This document shows, one piece after another, positions 1 through 12,519 of a stretch of 64,000 nucleotides of DNA (within the stretch, counting starts at the first letter, position 1; each line of letters begins with the position of its first letter). Source of the stretch: Vesta saturnalis (lineage: Eukaryota > Arthropoda > Insecta > Coleoptera > Lampyridae); the NCBI GenBank assembly GCA_036346205.1, contig JARFJB010002197.1:210001-274000 (forward strand), in the 5' to 3' direction. The position numbers were made by a program, and so were the translations under genes. The notes below the pieces were generated by a model, which worked only from the letters and a program-made list of their open reading frames with translations, was not told the DNA's origin and ran no database searches.

Positions 1-1132
1 AAAGTTTGCAGCTGACAAGTGATTATATATCATTAAATACTTTGCGAAATTTTAAACAGTATCCGATTCCTGAAGATTGTAAATAATGTTTTAAATTGGA
101 TAATTTGGTTGGCAAAGTATAAATTTTGATAAAATATTAAATGTGTTCAAAATTTTACCTTTTATGGTTAAAATTGTTACATCAAAATTTTGAAAATACA
201 TACTTTAAAAGGCCTAAAAATTTGTTTTTCTCTTTAACGTTTCTACCTAGAATGTAAAACTTTCATCACAGTGGCATATAACAATTTCAATACTAAAAGA
301 AAATCATTGCGTGAGGAGCAATGTGTGGAACATAATTCTTTTAAGGAGACGTTGATAGAACCTTGTAATTTCTAATCTGCCTATCTCTTGATACTACTGG
401 CACAAAATATATGAAGGATTTTCTGTTTTTCATAAGAATTAAACTATTAACTTTAAATATAGAATCAAAGACTGTACAGTTCTTAGTCTAGTTTGTAAAT
501 TAGTGTACAATACATTCCGCTCATATGTGCAACGTGATCAAATCCAAGGCACCGTAGTTTTGAACTCGTATGCCATTATCTTCAAAATTTCTATAAATTG
601 TTTTTCCATTTGTGTCCTTTCTGTATTTCAAATCTCAAAAAACTTGCATGAATGATTATATTTTCGGGTACATTTTTTTGTCATATCTTATGGTAACGTA
701 TCTGTACGCATGACTTTTCTGATCTTATTTTGATGTCTTGAGTGGAGTCAGTTGTATGTGAGAAAAATGGAGTTTGGTTAATTCTGTTGTAATATATATT
801 GGTTATTGTATCGCCAACTGCTGATATTAATTCATTTTGCATCTGATTGTCCCTTTAGGTTTTTGTAAAAGATCCGTAAGGACCTGGTTGTATTTAATAA
901 GTTAGTTACTATTGCAATAAATTTACTCCTACTTTCACTTTCTATGTGTTCCGGCATCCTCTTAAACTGATGTTTTTTATTGCTAAAACCATTATTACAT
1001 TTATAATTCTGTGTATTACTTGTCTCCAATATGATTCTTCCATTCTAATTTGTTTTTATAGATGATTCATAGTTTTGTGTTCTATGAAATGCTTAAAAAA
1101 TAGACAAGCATCCCTATGAAGTTGAAAATGTT
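1..1132. other. AT-rich stretch, nothing recognised
   Basis: I see no coding sequence, RNA gene or structured repeat here. The only open frame of note (832-1029, minus) has no recognisable domain and random-looking AT-rich composition. Confidence 0.5.
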
Positions 1133-1415
1133 TGTCTTTCAATTCCACGTCCTGGGTGGATCCAGTCTCAGTACCCATTTTTAGATCACTCAGTTTATCT
1201 TACATATTTTCTTCCAACGAAGGTGTGATAGAAGCTATAGAGATCTGGTCTGCAGAGCTGGATAAATTTTTCTTTTGAAAGGCCTAGAGGCAGGTTCGTT
1301 GTAATAAATGTATCCAATTAATGGAGAATATGTTAAATAATAAAATACTTAGACTTTTAAAATTGGTTTGCTTCTATAGTGGGCTAAGAATTTTCAATAC
1401 ATCCTTGTAGCTTTT
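1133..1415 (+). pseudogene. mariner transposase 3' end, fragment
   Basis: This piece matches, in inverted orientation, the 3' end of the mariner relic at 45850-46110. Shared stretches include the equivalents of FSSNEGVIEA, KCIQL and the following non-coding tail. In the mariner family this is the C-terminal part of the transposase (FSSNEEVIEAV, then KCIEL near the stop). Frameshifts separate the short readable pieces, so it is dead. No terminal repeat or 5' part is present, so this is a truncated remnant. The family call rests on short motifs and the internal match to the second copy. Confidence 0.6.
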
Positions 1416-1699
1416 TTTGCAAATTAGTACAATGGTACAAATAGGTAATTTCTATCTACTGGTAAGTATAGATAAATTAATTTAAATTCAAGCTTTTGCA
1501 TTTTCTCGACAGTATTATAAAGGCGTTTCTCGACATTCTATCAATAAAAGCCGGTAATTTTCACAAAACTGAAATAAGCTACAAATGGTTAACTACTTTG
1601 TAAATTTTTTTAATGTACCTATTTTATTTTACTTTCGATACAAAGTTTTTTAATGTACCTATTTTATTCGATACTTTTCGATACATGAGCAATATACAA

Positions 1700-2045
1700 G
1701 TATGGTTTATATGAAAATGTAAACTTTCATCATTATTACACATAATTCAAATACTTATCTTTTGGGTTTTTAATGGTGTACCTATATTTTTATATTTGTA
1801 TTTTTACCAATCTATACGTTTCCATAAGACTTACAGTTATCGTCCTCAGTAGCAGTAATTTTTTTTAGAATTAGCGTTTTCAATTTTTCATATTTCATAA
1901 ATTTCTTCTAATACCTTAAACCATTCTAAAAGATTTTACTATTTCTGAGGACGATAACTGTAAGTGTTGTCGAAACGTATACGTGTGTAGAAATACAAAT
2001 ATGGGAATATACACCATTAAAAGACCAAAGTATTTGAATTAGGAT
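1700..2045. repeat. Inverted pair of Penelope terminal-repeat fragments
   Basis: The sequence from about 1712 to 1849 recurs in inverted orientation from about 1945 to 2040, including ACTTATCTTTTGGG and TTTTTAATGGTGTA with their complements. The same sequence flanks Penelope copy A (6352-6480) and copy B (43645-43735). Each arm carries the motif described separately as hammerhead-like (1813-1849 minus, 1945-1985 plus). No RT sequence lies between the arms. Penelope-like elements are known to have direct or inverted pseudo-LTRs, so this is probably a terminal-repeat dimer or internal-deletion remnant. Confidence 0.55.
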
Positions 2046-2384
2046 TTATGTACAAAGCTTGACAGATTTGACTCTATGACGGCCCACTTGTATCTACATT
2101 ATACGATCTATTTTGTGTTTGAAGGCTAGCCAATAATGATGTATATAAATATTACAGTTAGCCGTTGCGATTTAACCTGCAAATTTACAAAAAAAAATTT
2201 TTTTCTAAACGCCACCAAAACTACTCATCTTCCACTACTCGGCTTACTTCACCAGTTTCTAAAGCAAGACCCATGACATCGTAATGTACTATTATGTGTT
2301 GTATGAAATTATTACCATTGTTTCAGGGCCCAAGACAAAATCTTGCTATAGGCCCTTACTATACAATTTGAGCACATCTACAAG

Positions 2385-2480
2385 GAAATGTAAGCTTTCA
2401 CGATTTATACCCACAATAAATTATACAACATCTATACTTTTTGATAACAATTACAGTTATCGTCGTCAGTAGTAATGACA
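2385..2480 (-). repeat. Penelope terminal-repeat fragment
   Basis: A short stretch shares TTACAGTTATCGTCGTCAG and TAAATTATACAA with the Penelope terminal repeats at 1813, 6437 and 43706. It lies just beyond the 3' poly-A of the neighbouring non-LTR retrotransposon. It has no coding content. Confidence 0.45.
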
Positions 2481-2504
2481 AGTTTAAAAATGCTTTGAGT
2501 CGCA

Positions 2505-3225
2505 TAAATTTTTTTTTTTTATTTTTATGATTGTGGACCTGAACAGGCTAAATTAGGTCTATCGTGCTAAAGCACTCAGGAGCACTTAGGAGGATGGATA
2601 GAGGGATAATGAATTGCCAATAGATGCCTATGAACAGCCACCTTAAATTTTCTCATATCATAGGTGAGAGGAAAACAGGAGCTAGGGAGATCATTCCAGA
2701 GCTTAGAAGCCGTGTAGAAAAATGTAGATTGCGCCCGTTTGGTACAACAAGTGGAGATTTGTACTGCATACTGATGATGTAAATGAGCGAACCGAGTGTT
2801 TCTCGAAAAGATAGCCGAGATGGTATCAAAGAATATAATTCAGCAGCACAATAGCCGTTGTAATAACGATAATACAAAGATAGAACTGAAACCATCCTTC
2901 TATGCTCAAGGGACTGTATGTGAGAAGTTATGGACGGGTCATTTATAAGCCTAATCGCTCTCTTTTTGAATACGATCAACGATATCGAGAGCGTATTGAG
3001 GAGCACTAACCCAGAGGTGAGAATTATATTCCAGATGAGCCGAATTTGGGCCTTATACAGCAGAAGGAGTTGTCGAGAGGTAAAGTACTGCTTAGATCTG
3101 TACAAAAAGCCTATTTTACGAGCAGCTGTTTTGGTAGCTGACAGAAGATGGTCAACCCATGAGAGATTTGAAAATACAGTCATACCCAACAGAGATAAAA
3201 TATGAAAACACAATGAACAAGCGTA
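2505..3225 (-). mobile_element. 5'-truncated non-LTR retrotransposon (reverse transcriptase C-terminus)
   Basis: The minus strand from about 3213 to 2590 encodes the C-terminal tail downstream of the reverse transcriptase palm, as in insect jockey/CR1-like elements. Recognisable pieces are LSWVDHLLSATKTAARK, SRQLLLLYKAQIR, KKRAIRLINDPSI, LEHRRMVSVLSLYYRYYNG and, after a frameshift near 2790, ASKLWNDLP and FKVAVHRHL. A stop is followed by a poly-A tract that appears as poly-T at about 2505-2520 on the plus strand. The palm domain and all of ORF1 are absent, as expected of 5' truncation. The last ~65 bp recur at 36728-36797, which marks the true 3' end. The exact clade is uncertain. Confidence 0.85.
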
Positions 3226-3297
3226 TTGAAAGCCTACTATTTCATATTATTTTATTGTAGTAACGATTAATAGTTAGACCTTTAATAGATTAAATAT

Positions 3298-3625
3298 ATA
3301 TACACACTGTGTCCAAGATAAGGAGGGCCACTATGGGATTTCGGAAACGGTACGAGATAGGGTTTCGGATAAATGGGAGAAAATTTGGGCATTTTGTACT
3401 TTAGTAAAATAATATTTTTAAACTGACGAAATTCCGAACCGTTTCGAAGTTATGCGACAAAAAGCGAAATTCCCGATTTCGTCTTTGACAAATTGTTACT
3501 TTGTGTTGATGTTAAACAAAAAGTAAGAGAACCTTCTACAGGTACTTTTTAACGTTCTTTAACATGGCATGCAGCAAATTGGAATCCGATGTTTCGTTTT
3601 CGAGTAACCATCATCAACTTTGTTT
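3298..3625. repeat. Possible solo terminal sequence of a Tc1/mariner-type element
   Basis: It begins in a TA-rich tract with CACTGTGTCCAAGATAAGG, which resembles the outer ends of the mariner-type elements at 60347 and 61486 (CAGGGTGT...). No partner inverted repeat or transposase lies nearby. The call is weak. Confidence 0.3.
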
Positions 3626-4258
3626 TTTACATACGGCCCTGATTTTTTTAAACATAATATTAGATGAGATTGTTATTCTGCATTCAGGCATGTATCACAC
3701 TTTATGGTCTAAATGCTGATTTTACAATTATCGGAGAAATCTAAGTATAAGCCTGTATCCCTGCCAATAACATTTAAACTGAATTTTACACATAAATGAG
3801 CTTTTGCTAACTGTGCTTTCCTCATCAAATTAATGAAATGACACAATTTTTCAGTTTTGAATACAAATTTTATAACCAATTAATTACAATCAATCAACAA
3901 CATGTAAATGGACAGATAACATTTGATGACAAGAAAATTTAAATTATGTATAATTGGCAACTAATTCCTATCTGAATAATTTTAACAAATTACAACATGT
4001 AACAAACTTTGAAAATCATCTCATCAATAATAAAATTGTAATAACCAAAATTCGCTTATCAATAAAATAATTAAGTTAATGCAAACATATATTAATAAAT
4101 TAATGTGATGTAAAATGTTAGCGAAAAAATTCTTAAACATAACCTCACATACTGTTAGCCCTGAAGAAGGCATCAGATAATATATGCTGAAAGCTTGGCA
4201 AGCAAGTAAAGATTAGTCTTTATTTAAATTTCCGGAGTCGTAATCCTCTGAGAATTGT

Positions 4259-4263
<5 letters not shown>
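3626..4263. other. AT-rich stretch, nothing recognised
   Basis: No gene is visible. Near 4160-4200 there is a short CCTGAAGAAGG...GAAAGCTT arrangement of the kind often seen near retroelement 3' ends, but I cannot assign it. Confidence 0.4.

Positions 4264-4299
<36 letters not shown>
4264..4299. repeat. (AT)n microsatellite
   Basis: About 18 perfect AT units are present. Confidence 0.95.
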
Positions 4300-4302
<3 letters not shown>

Positions 4303-6088
4303 AAGTCGGTGCAAAGTTGTGAAAACCTTGCTTTACAAATGGTCACTGCATTCCCAACTAAACTTTTGGGATAATTGAAGATCTAGTCAAATCACAATAA
4401 ATCTAACAAAAAAGTCCGTTACTATTTAAAGACTGTAATTGTTACGACGCATTTGAAACAGAATGTATACATTTAATCAAATTTTAGTTAACTGTACATG
4501 TTTACTCATTGCAATACCGTGTTACAATGGTTGTTGAGTTAAGTTTATAATCATTCATATTTAAAATAACAGTTGCATTACCTCCATCTAATGGTTTATT
4601 GATATTTGACACTTATATTTTATGCAACGTATTTCAAAGCTTGTTTTATTTTACAGTGAATTGCCTTTATTTCCTCCGTTCTTGCTGGTGATCTAATTTG
4701 CAAATCCTGCGCTTTTTATTTTTTGAAAAACATTTTTCTAATACATTCTAGCGGTAGGTGGACGCGCAGTACGAAAACAATTGGTAAGCTGAAAACAGCA
4801 GTGGTTCCCACTAAATTCATAGAAACTACAAAACACGATAGATAATGCACGCTTTTATTATGTTCTCTTATTCTCCCTTAAACGTCGTTGTTGGGGGTAT
4901 TTTGAACACATTGACCTCTACAGTAGTGCAGATAATTTACTACGGCTTCTTCCTGCGATTTATCTGTATGAAAATATTACATATTTTGCCTCCTGAACTT
5001 CATTTGCTGTTCCTTTTGATACATGTTTCTTTCTACATGCTGCTACATTTAATGCGGACACACTTATCTGAGATAAAAAAAAACATTTGCTTTAGCTGAG
5101 AAACACGCTCCCCTTAGCCAAAATACGAGCAAATCCTTTTAGGTGAGTTGCACTTGAAAACCTCTACCGCCTTAGCACAAAACAAACTCTATGTTAGTCT
5201 CTACGTGAACCAACCCTATAGCGGAGACGTGCTTAGCCTTTACGTATCAACTTTTTTTAAAAGATTAACATGTTTCCTCTACTTTCATGCTTATTTACAC
5301 TAATCTTCGCATTCTTCCAACCTTTAAATGGTTTTTGCTTTGCATTTGCGAACAAGGGACAACTGGCCAAACTAAGTAAAATATAAATTTTATTGCTTGT
5401 ATAGGAACTTGAAACTATCTATCTAGTTTTTGTTGAAGATATCTTAATGCAATCAGTAGTGGGAGATGTAGGTATTCTCAGTCACTTCGCTCACACATCA
5501 CGTAACTAGACTAGTTGTCTAAACGTCCTCAATGTACAATAACTTTTAAAACAATCATTGATCAGTTATCCGCGGATGTTAGTTAATTTTTGTGTCATCA
5601 CAGTAGTTTTATTAGTTAATACTCCCCTGGAGTATTCGTTTTCAAATCATTGCTTTTCGTATCGTGTTCATTGGGAAATGAGCATACGTTACGGGTAGAT
5701 AGGGATGACCAAGGTGGTTTTATATAACCTATATGTAATGGGGTTTTAGATTCTTTATAGCCAAGATACAAGATGTTTTATCAATTCGACTGGATACTGT
5801 ATTTATTGATAACTTGTGAACCACACTGTATCTTTTTACATTACTACGTATATTCTTTGTCGAATATGGGGCCGAATAGTGTATAAATAAAAATTGAACT
5901 CCAGAGCCAGACTAAAAAATTTACAAATCTGGTTCACTTCAAAACGACACTCTGTATTTCAGAATTTTGGAAATTTATTTGTATATTTAAAAAGAGCATA
6001 AAAAATTAAATTACCTTAGATGTCTTCGGTATTTCCGCATTCAATTTTGTTACCTATTAATATTTCAATAATAGAATGTAAAAATTAA
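4300..6088. other. Gene-poor AT-rich stretch
   Basis: No convincing gene is visible. The open frame at 4845-5099 is hydrophobic but has no family signature. A short stretch at about 5660-5695 recurs inverted at about 12430-12470 (shared CATTGGGAAATG and GCATACGTTA), so part of it is a dispersed repeat. Confidence 0.4.

Positions 6089-6156
<68 letters not shown>
6089..6156. repeat. (AT)n microsatellite
   Basis: A long AT tract with one ATAC interruption. It borders the left side of the small inverted-repeat stretch and Penelope copy A. Confidence 0.95.
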
Positions 6157-6163
<7 letters not shown>

Positions 6164-7079
6164 AACACTAATTAAACAATTTTCGAGGTGTAATCAATAA
6201 AATTATTCTTAATCTTAATGCAAAACGTATTTGGAAGGAAATGCTCACTTCAATTTATTAGCTTTCAAACGCTCTGTAGGTGAAACGAAATTATCATAAC
6301 GTTTGTTAAGCATCTTACATTCACACCTCGAAAAAAGTTCAAATTAATATAAAAAGTAAACTTTCACCATTATCACACATAATAAACTACTTATCTTTTT
6401 TGGGTTTTTGAATGGTATATTTTAAATTATACAATCTAAACGTTACGATAACACTTACAGTTATCTTCGTCAGTAGTAATATCTGTTAAAATTGTTAAAG
6501 ATGTAAACAATTTTGTCAAAGTTGAAAAATTAAAAACATAAACATCAGCCTGCTATAAACATAACAGTTTGAGAAACGTATAAACCCAACTATAGAATTA
6601 AATTTTAGTAAAGAATAACTAGGTCATTAAAAATTAAATATTGTTAAACTGTCTTAAATGTGACAAATCAGAATGCTCTCTACGGCGAAAGCTAACAATG
6701 AAAAATGTCAGCCAAAAAACACATTTAACAAAATTTAATCAAGTTATGATGTAAGTGTAAGTTGCGAAAAACGTCAATTTCAAAATGATAGAAGCATTCA
6801 CAAAGATAAACATGACATCAAATAAAATAATCCAGTTAAATCTAATAAAGAGATATCTTTATCAATAAATGCAAGTGTTATTAACGATGAAAAGCATAAT
6901 GCAGAACGTTTTTTGTAATTTTTTAATTTTAATCAATAATTGGTAAAGCATTTGCTTCAAGGTCTAGGAAAAACACAGCAAGAAACCTAGACATACCAAA
7001 AGCCAAAGTTAAAATCACAATTAAGACATATCATTATGCCTTTTTTTTTAATTATAAGATGCCAAAACCTATTTAAACG

Positions 7080-7640
7080 GAGATTTTCTTCTTGTCTATT
7101 AAAATTATTAGGGTGTTTATATATTTCAATAGCTTTACGTTGTAAACAAACATAATAATGAGTTTGTCTTGACAATATTTCCATACTGTCAAATTGAATG
7201 TCATGATTTAGATTATTCAGGCATAGTCAGCCACAGCAGACTTCTCTAGTTGACCTAATCTACCCAAATCTCATATGTTCTTTACGTCCTGTATCAAAGC
7301 TACGTTTTGTGGTTCCGATGTATACTTTTCCACATGAACAAGATAACTTATACACTCCTGAAGATGATAAAGGGCTTGACACATCTTTAGGTGCTCTTAA
7401 ATGTTCTTTAATTTTTCTTGTAGGTTTAAAAATAGTCCTAATGCCATATTTAATTAGGATTTTTTCAATTCTATCTGAAACATTAGCTATAAAAGGAAGA
7501 AAAGCAGTACCAACATTAAGAACTGGTTTTTCTTTAAGGTTACGCCTAGAAAGTGTAATAACATTATTAATATCTGTAAGTGAATATCCATTATCTTGTA
7601 AGCATTTTGTTAAATATTTATATTCATCCTTCATCACAAA
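7080..7640 (-). pseudogene. GIY-YIG endonuclease region of Penelope copy A
   Basis: The fragment reads GVYKLSCSCGKVYIGTTKRS followed by FDTGRKEHMRFG, then continues in another frame as MEILSRQTHYYV and EAIEIYKHPNNFNR. The VYxL...VYIG pair is the GIY-YIG core, and the downstream R and EH residues fit the family. The CSCG stretch directly before it is typical of Penelope endonucleases. A frameshift near 7255 separates the core from the C-terminal helix. The upstream part (NGYSLTDINNVI, then RNLKEKPV) is the linker between RT and nuclease. Confidence 0.85.
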
Positions 7641-7799
7641 TTCATTTTGCTCGATCTGCTAAAGATTTAATTACACCAATTTTTTGACGTGGATGGTGGT
7701 TGGGTAATTTATGAAGCTTTCTGTAAACCTTAAAAGATAGTGAATTATTATTTTTTGATATAAATATGTAAAGAAACGGTAAACTTCCATTAATTTCTT

Positions 7800-8860
7800 T
7801 TTCTATGGTAAACTGAATACTAGGATGTATACCATTTTAAAAACCAATAACGCATGCAGTGCCTCTTCTCCATGTCTCCAAATAACAAATGTGTCTACAT
7901 ATCTATACCAAACTGAAGGTTTTTTAGGTGTATTTTGCAACGCTAATGTTTCAAATTTTTCCATGTAAAAGTTAGCTATAGCAGGACTAAGGGGACTACT
8001 CATTGCTACACCTTCAAAATTTACTATCACTGAAAATAAGTTGTAGTAAGATAGTGCTGAAAAAAATGGTTGTCTTTTGGAAAAAGATGATCAATGTATT
8101 CAATAGTTTCTTTTAGAGGCACTTTTGTAAAAAGTGAAACAACATCAAAACAAACCATTATATCACCCTATTCAATTTTGAAACTATGCATTTTTTCAAC
8201 AAAGTCGGCAGAATTTTTAATGTAATGGGGTGTTTTTCCTATATGAGGTTGTAATAAAAATGTAAGATGTTTTGCAAGGCTATATGTAGGAGAACCAATT
8301 GCACTAACAATAGGCCTTAAAGGAATATTAGGTTTATAAATTGTTGGTAAACCATATAGTTTTGGTGAAATAGCTTCAGAGTTAGTTAGTTTCTTTTTAA
8401 CTTCTTCAGGAATAGATGATAATTTAATAAGTTCCTTAGTTTTTAAAAGAAACTTTTTTGTTAGAACGTTTCGTATTTCACGATAAGTTTCTGGTCCCTA
8501 CAATTGTTCTGTCTTAATGTTATAATCGTTCATATTTAATATAACAGTTGCATTACCTTTATCCGATTTTAATATTATTATACTTTCATTGCGTTTAAGA
8601 TCAAGTAAAGCACGTCGTTAACGAAAGGATAAGTTGCTCTTTGGAGGTTTTGTTTTACGTAATATGTTAACGGCGTTCTAACTTCATTAGCAGCATCAAA
8701 AGGTAATGATTTAATGGAGTTTTTTATATTGGAAATTATATCTTCTTGTTGTTATCGCATAATTTCCTCCTTTAGACAGCGCTTCAACAGTATAATCTGA
8801 AACAACATTATCAGAGAGTTTTATAACTGTTTTTTTTTATAATCGGTAGATGGTCTATTA
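7800..8860 (-). pseudogene. Reverse transcriptase region of Penelope copy A
   Basis: The piece at 7803-8030 contains GVAMSSPLSPAIANFYMEKF and WYRYVDTFVIW, RT palm motifs B and C. The family expects YVDD at the catalytic loop. Here one Asp codon is missing (YVDT), so polymerase activity should be lost even without the frameshifts. Upstream fragments to 8860 match the better preserved N-terminal part of copy B (KLSDNVVSDYTVEAL). Several frameshifts lie between 8000 and 8760. Confidence 0.8.
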
Positions 8861-9297
8861 TTTTGTTGTTTGTATAATTTATTAAATTTTTCTTTTTGGC
8901 GTTGACATGAGATGTCAAAATTTATTTCCATAGATTTAAACGTTATAGAATCAATTTTATCCCAATCTCCTTTATTCAATCTAGATGAAATTTCTAAATG
9001 TAAATATAAAAGATTTTTATCGGTGTTAGCCAATAACTTCCTAGTAATATGTATTTGATTACGCAGAAGAGCATTTTCAGTTCTTCTGTAAATATTATTA
9101 GTTTGAGAACCTCGACGCTGTATGAATTTTACAAAATACTAGGTATTATGTGTGAGAAACCAAACATTACAAAATACTACGAAAAAAAGTAAAAATTGAT
9201 TAACTGTTTATAATAATTGCTAAACGTAGTCATCATTTTGATCAATATATGTGTTCTTTTAGTAAGATTAGGTATTAATCTTCTGATCAGAGCAGAT

Positions 9298-9443
9298 TCA
9301 TTTCTAACATTTTCTGCCAAACACGACTTGCATTAAGATTGTGAAAATGTATTAATTAAGTAAATAACTGTATTTTCTTAATATTTATACCCAGTATTAT
9401 GGAAATATTTAGATTTGACAAATAAATAGCTAATAAGATTGTA
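9298..9443 (+). repeat. Dispersed direct repeat, copy 1
   Basis: This sequence recurs at 12243-12389 in the same orientation with scattered substitutions. Shared anchors are TTTCTGCCAAACACGA, TTGCATTAAGATTGTGAAAA and CAGTATTATGGAAATATTTA. It has no coding content. A weaker third trace may exist at about 9560-9720. Confidence 0.75.
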
Positions 9444-12242
9444 CGCTGAAATACCTAAAGCAACTTAATTATATCTGCTCTTTTCAAATATACAAACAAA
9501 TTTCTGATATACATAGGTACAGAGAGTACTTTTGTAATGTATCACATTTGTTAATTTTTGTTAAGTCAGGACTCGGATACGTCTTGCATTATGATTATGA
9601 CCCACAAACTAAGAGAATAAGCTTACTAATTTTATTGACTACAACTTATAAATTTATTAATTAGCACAAAAATTATTTTTCTTTAACTTTTATACTCACT
9701 ATTAACATTTGACTCAGATTAATAGGTAACAAAATTTACAACGTGTCTAACCAACCACGTCACATAAAATGTGGAGGAATTATTTAGCTCGACTAGTAAG
9801 TCAACCAAACGGTCCTGAGAACGCAGAGAACTCGGATAGCATGGGTGTTTTGAAGTGTTGATAAAGAGTAAATAAACGGTTAGGTTAGTTATAAATCGAG
9901 AACGAAATTGTAGGCACAAAGATAAGAAGTAGAGACAAAAAATAGGTGCCACAAGCTTTAAGGAAAGCAAATATAAATTATTAGTTCTTGGAAGAGAGTC
10001 CCTTGAACCAGAAGGAAACTGGAAGACAGATAAACGACAATTCCCTTAACAAGCGTAAATTTATTTATAAATTTACCAACAATAAATAACCTTTGTAAAT
10101 TTTAATATCTATATATGTATAATAATAACAGTGCATGCCTATCCCAACAAGCAATTTTACCCCAACCCCAAAGATAAGTGTAGCCTTATCTGACTATCAC
10201 AATGTGAAGTTTTGTAATTACCATAATTAACAAGATTATTAATGATGAGGGCGAGATTTTACGGGTGATAAACTCACCTTTCATCAATTTAACTAATTTA
10301 ATAAAAGAACGTAATGCCCTCTCTGCTACGCTGAAAGATCTTTCACAAAACGTAACCCTGAAAAGAAAAATTCATATATACATATATAACAGCAATAGTT
10401 TACGTTAGAAAGGTAACACTTCAATTTGCCTTTCATTTCACAATATCCAAGCATAAACCCCTCTTAACAATTACAAATTCAAATACATATATAGTTAATT
10501 GGAGAAGCTTATTCAGTTCATATACTAACATACATATACGAATTACTAATCAATTTCCAATTAGAGATCAATGATCTGAACACTCTTATCCCCAATAAAA
10601 GAAACTTTGTACTTAAAAGCAAACACATATAGTATAAATAATACGACATCGACAACCGGTATACACAATTTATGCTTTGAGTTTTTGCTACTGCGCAATG
10701 ATAGCGTAAACAGTAGTTATTGGAATAATATCCAAGATGGAGGCTAAATGCTAAAACAACAGTAGGTGTTTTATGTACAAGTTCAGTTAGAACTACTTTA
10801 AATTTGATTAAGTCAAAGGCAGAAACTATTAGTTAATAGCTGGATCTGTTTACAACAGTTTTAGACTAGTAAAATCTTTACAAAAGTGAAATAAATTCGG
10901 CTATCCAGATGACACCGAAGGTAAACAATGTATTACAAATTCTTTGCAATATGATTAATTTAAACGCACTTTTTGTGTTACTGTAGTTACCTCCGCGGGA
11001 GGCAGCGTGTAACCGATGATAGGTTCAAAAGTAAATTCAGTAATACAATCTCTGTTAATACATAATGGAATAATATAACCTTTTGATGGACGAAAACTTC
11101 CGTAGTTAATACCGTTTAAATTCCATCCTCGTAATTGCAGCACAACAACCAGTAATCACTTACAAGCAGTCTCAGTTACAAGCGCATCGTAGCAAAGCCA
11201 AAAGTGAGACGAAAAGGTACATAACGTATACTCTCAACACACCAATAAAGACAAGACGAAGAAGAAGAAGAAAAAAGCTAGAAATAAGGTAAGATACATA
11301 ATAGTAATTTATTTTTATAACATTGTTTTACCTCTACATATCGAAAACGAGCTATATGTGATATTTTACCACGAATTGGATAAATATACTTCTTTCAATT
11401 TAAATATCGTAGTTTAAGCCTAAAAGAAAGATTCTAATTACAGCGAGATTGAAGAAAACCGAACTAAACTTACCATGTGTGTGTGTAAGTAATTTATGAC
11501 TTCACCAAATGAAGAAATAATTTTTTTGTGAAAAATTCTCATCTAAAACTGGTGATTTACACACCGAAGAACAGCAACCAAAGAAATTTTCTAAAATACA
11601 TTTTACACCATACAAAATGTCCATTAAGAAACCACACCTTAAGAGCAAGGAATTCAACAAAATTTTCATATCAAATTTTTGGTTGTAATTAAAATGTTAA
11701 AACAGATGTATCTCAATAAAGGATGTTTAGTAATATGTAATTATTCAATGGTATCACCATCTGGTGGTGATTTATCAAACTAACAGATATCTATAAAATA
11801 TATAAATTTAAAGCTAACCAGAACCCACGTATAGATGGCACTAGTAGGTTTATTTTAAGAACTTTTATAAAGTACGATAAAGAAATAATTCAATACATTA
11901 TGAATGAAAACGTACATGGTAACGGCAGTATACAGACAATTCAGATCATTAAGGTAGAGAAATAAGTAACAAGTAATCCTTACATAACAATCCTAAATAT
12001 CAAATTACAGATATCGATTTAGTTTTGTTCTTTTCCAAACAGTAATAAGAGAAAATTGTACAATCAATCCGAAAAGATACGCTGTCGATTTTACACGTTA
12101 CAAATTGTATGCGAAAAATAAAATTTTAGTGGGGACTTAATTCCAATTTCTATTTATGTTATTCCGCCCCATATTAGACACAGAATAAATGTAGCAAATA
12201 TGAAAAAAGATACTATATGATTCGTAAGTGACAAAGAATTGA

Positions 12243-12389
12243 ATTTCTGACATTTTCTGCCAAACACGATTTGCATTAAGATTGTGAAAATGTATTAGTT
12301 AGGGAAATAACTGCATTTTCTTAAATTTTATACCCAGTATTATGGAAATATTTAGATTTGACAAATAAATAGTTAATAAGATTGTATAC
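12243..12389 (+). repeat. Dispersed direct repeat, copy 2
   Basis: Partner of 9298-9443, about 2.9 kb away. The match ends where a different repeat begins (about 12390). Family unknown. Confidence 0.75.
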
Positions 12390-12519
12390 CCGAGACCCAT
12401 TTGATATTGATGTTTTCGATCTACGCCTAACGTATGCGCATTTCCCAATGAAACACCATGTATAAAACAAAGAACATCTTACGCTCGATGCCAAGACGTG
12501 TTCCTCGTATGTATAAAAA

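Larger units (their letters stand above)
6350..9130 (-). mobile_element. Penelope-like retroelement, copy A (degenerate)
   Basis: Read on the minus strand, this holds an N-terminal region (about 9130-8600), a reverse transcriptase region (about 8600-7800), a linker and a GIY-YIG endonuclease (about 7640-7080), then a 3' terminal repeat (6480-6352). RT plus a C-terminal GIY-YIG nuclease is diagnostic of Penelope-like elements, which use the nuclease to nick target DNA for primed reverse transcription. At least four frameshifts or stops break the frame. Copy B at 43640-45496 shares long near-identical stretches. The upstream terminal repeat is not visible right of 9130, so this copy is probably 5'-truncated. 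Confidence 0.85.

Noticed and set aside
9719..9970. Minus-strand ORF with a hydrophobic start as a secreted protein
   Set aside because: Its first codon is TTG rather than ATG, and there is no domain, poly-A signal or conserved pattern.
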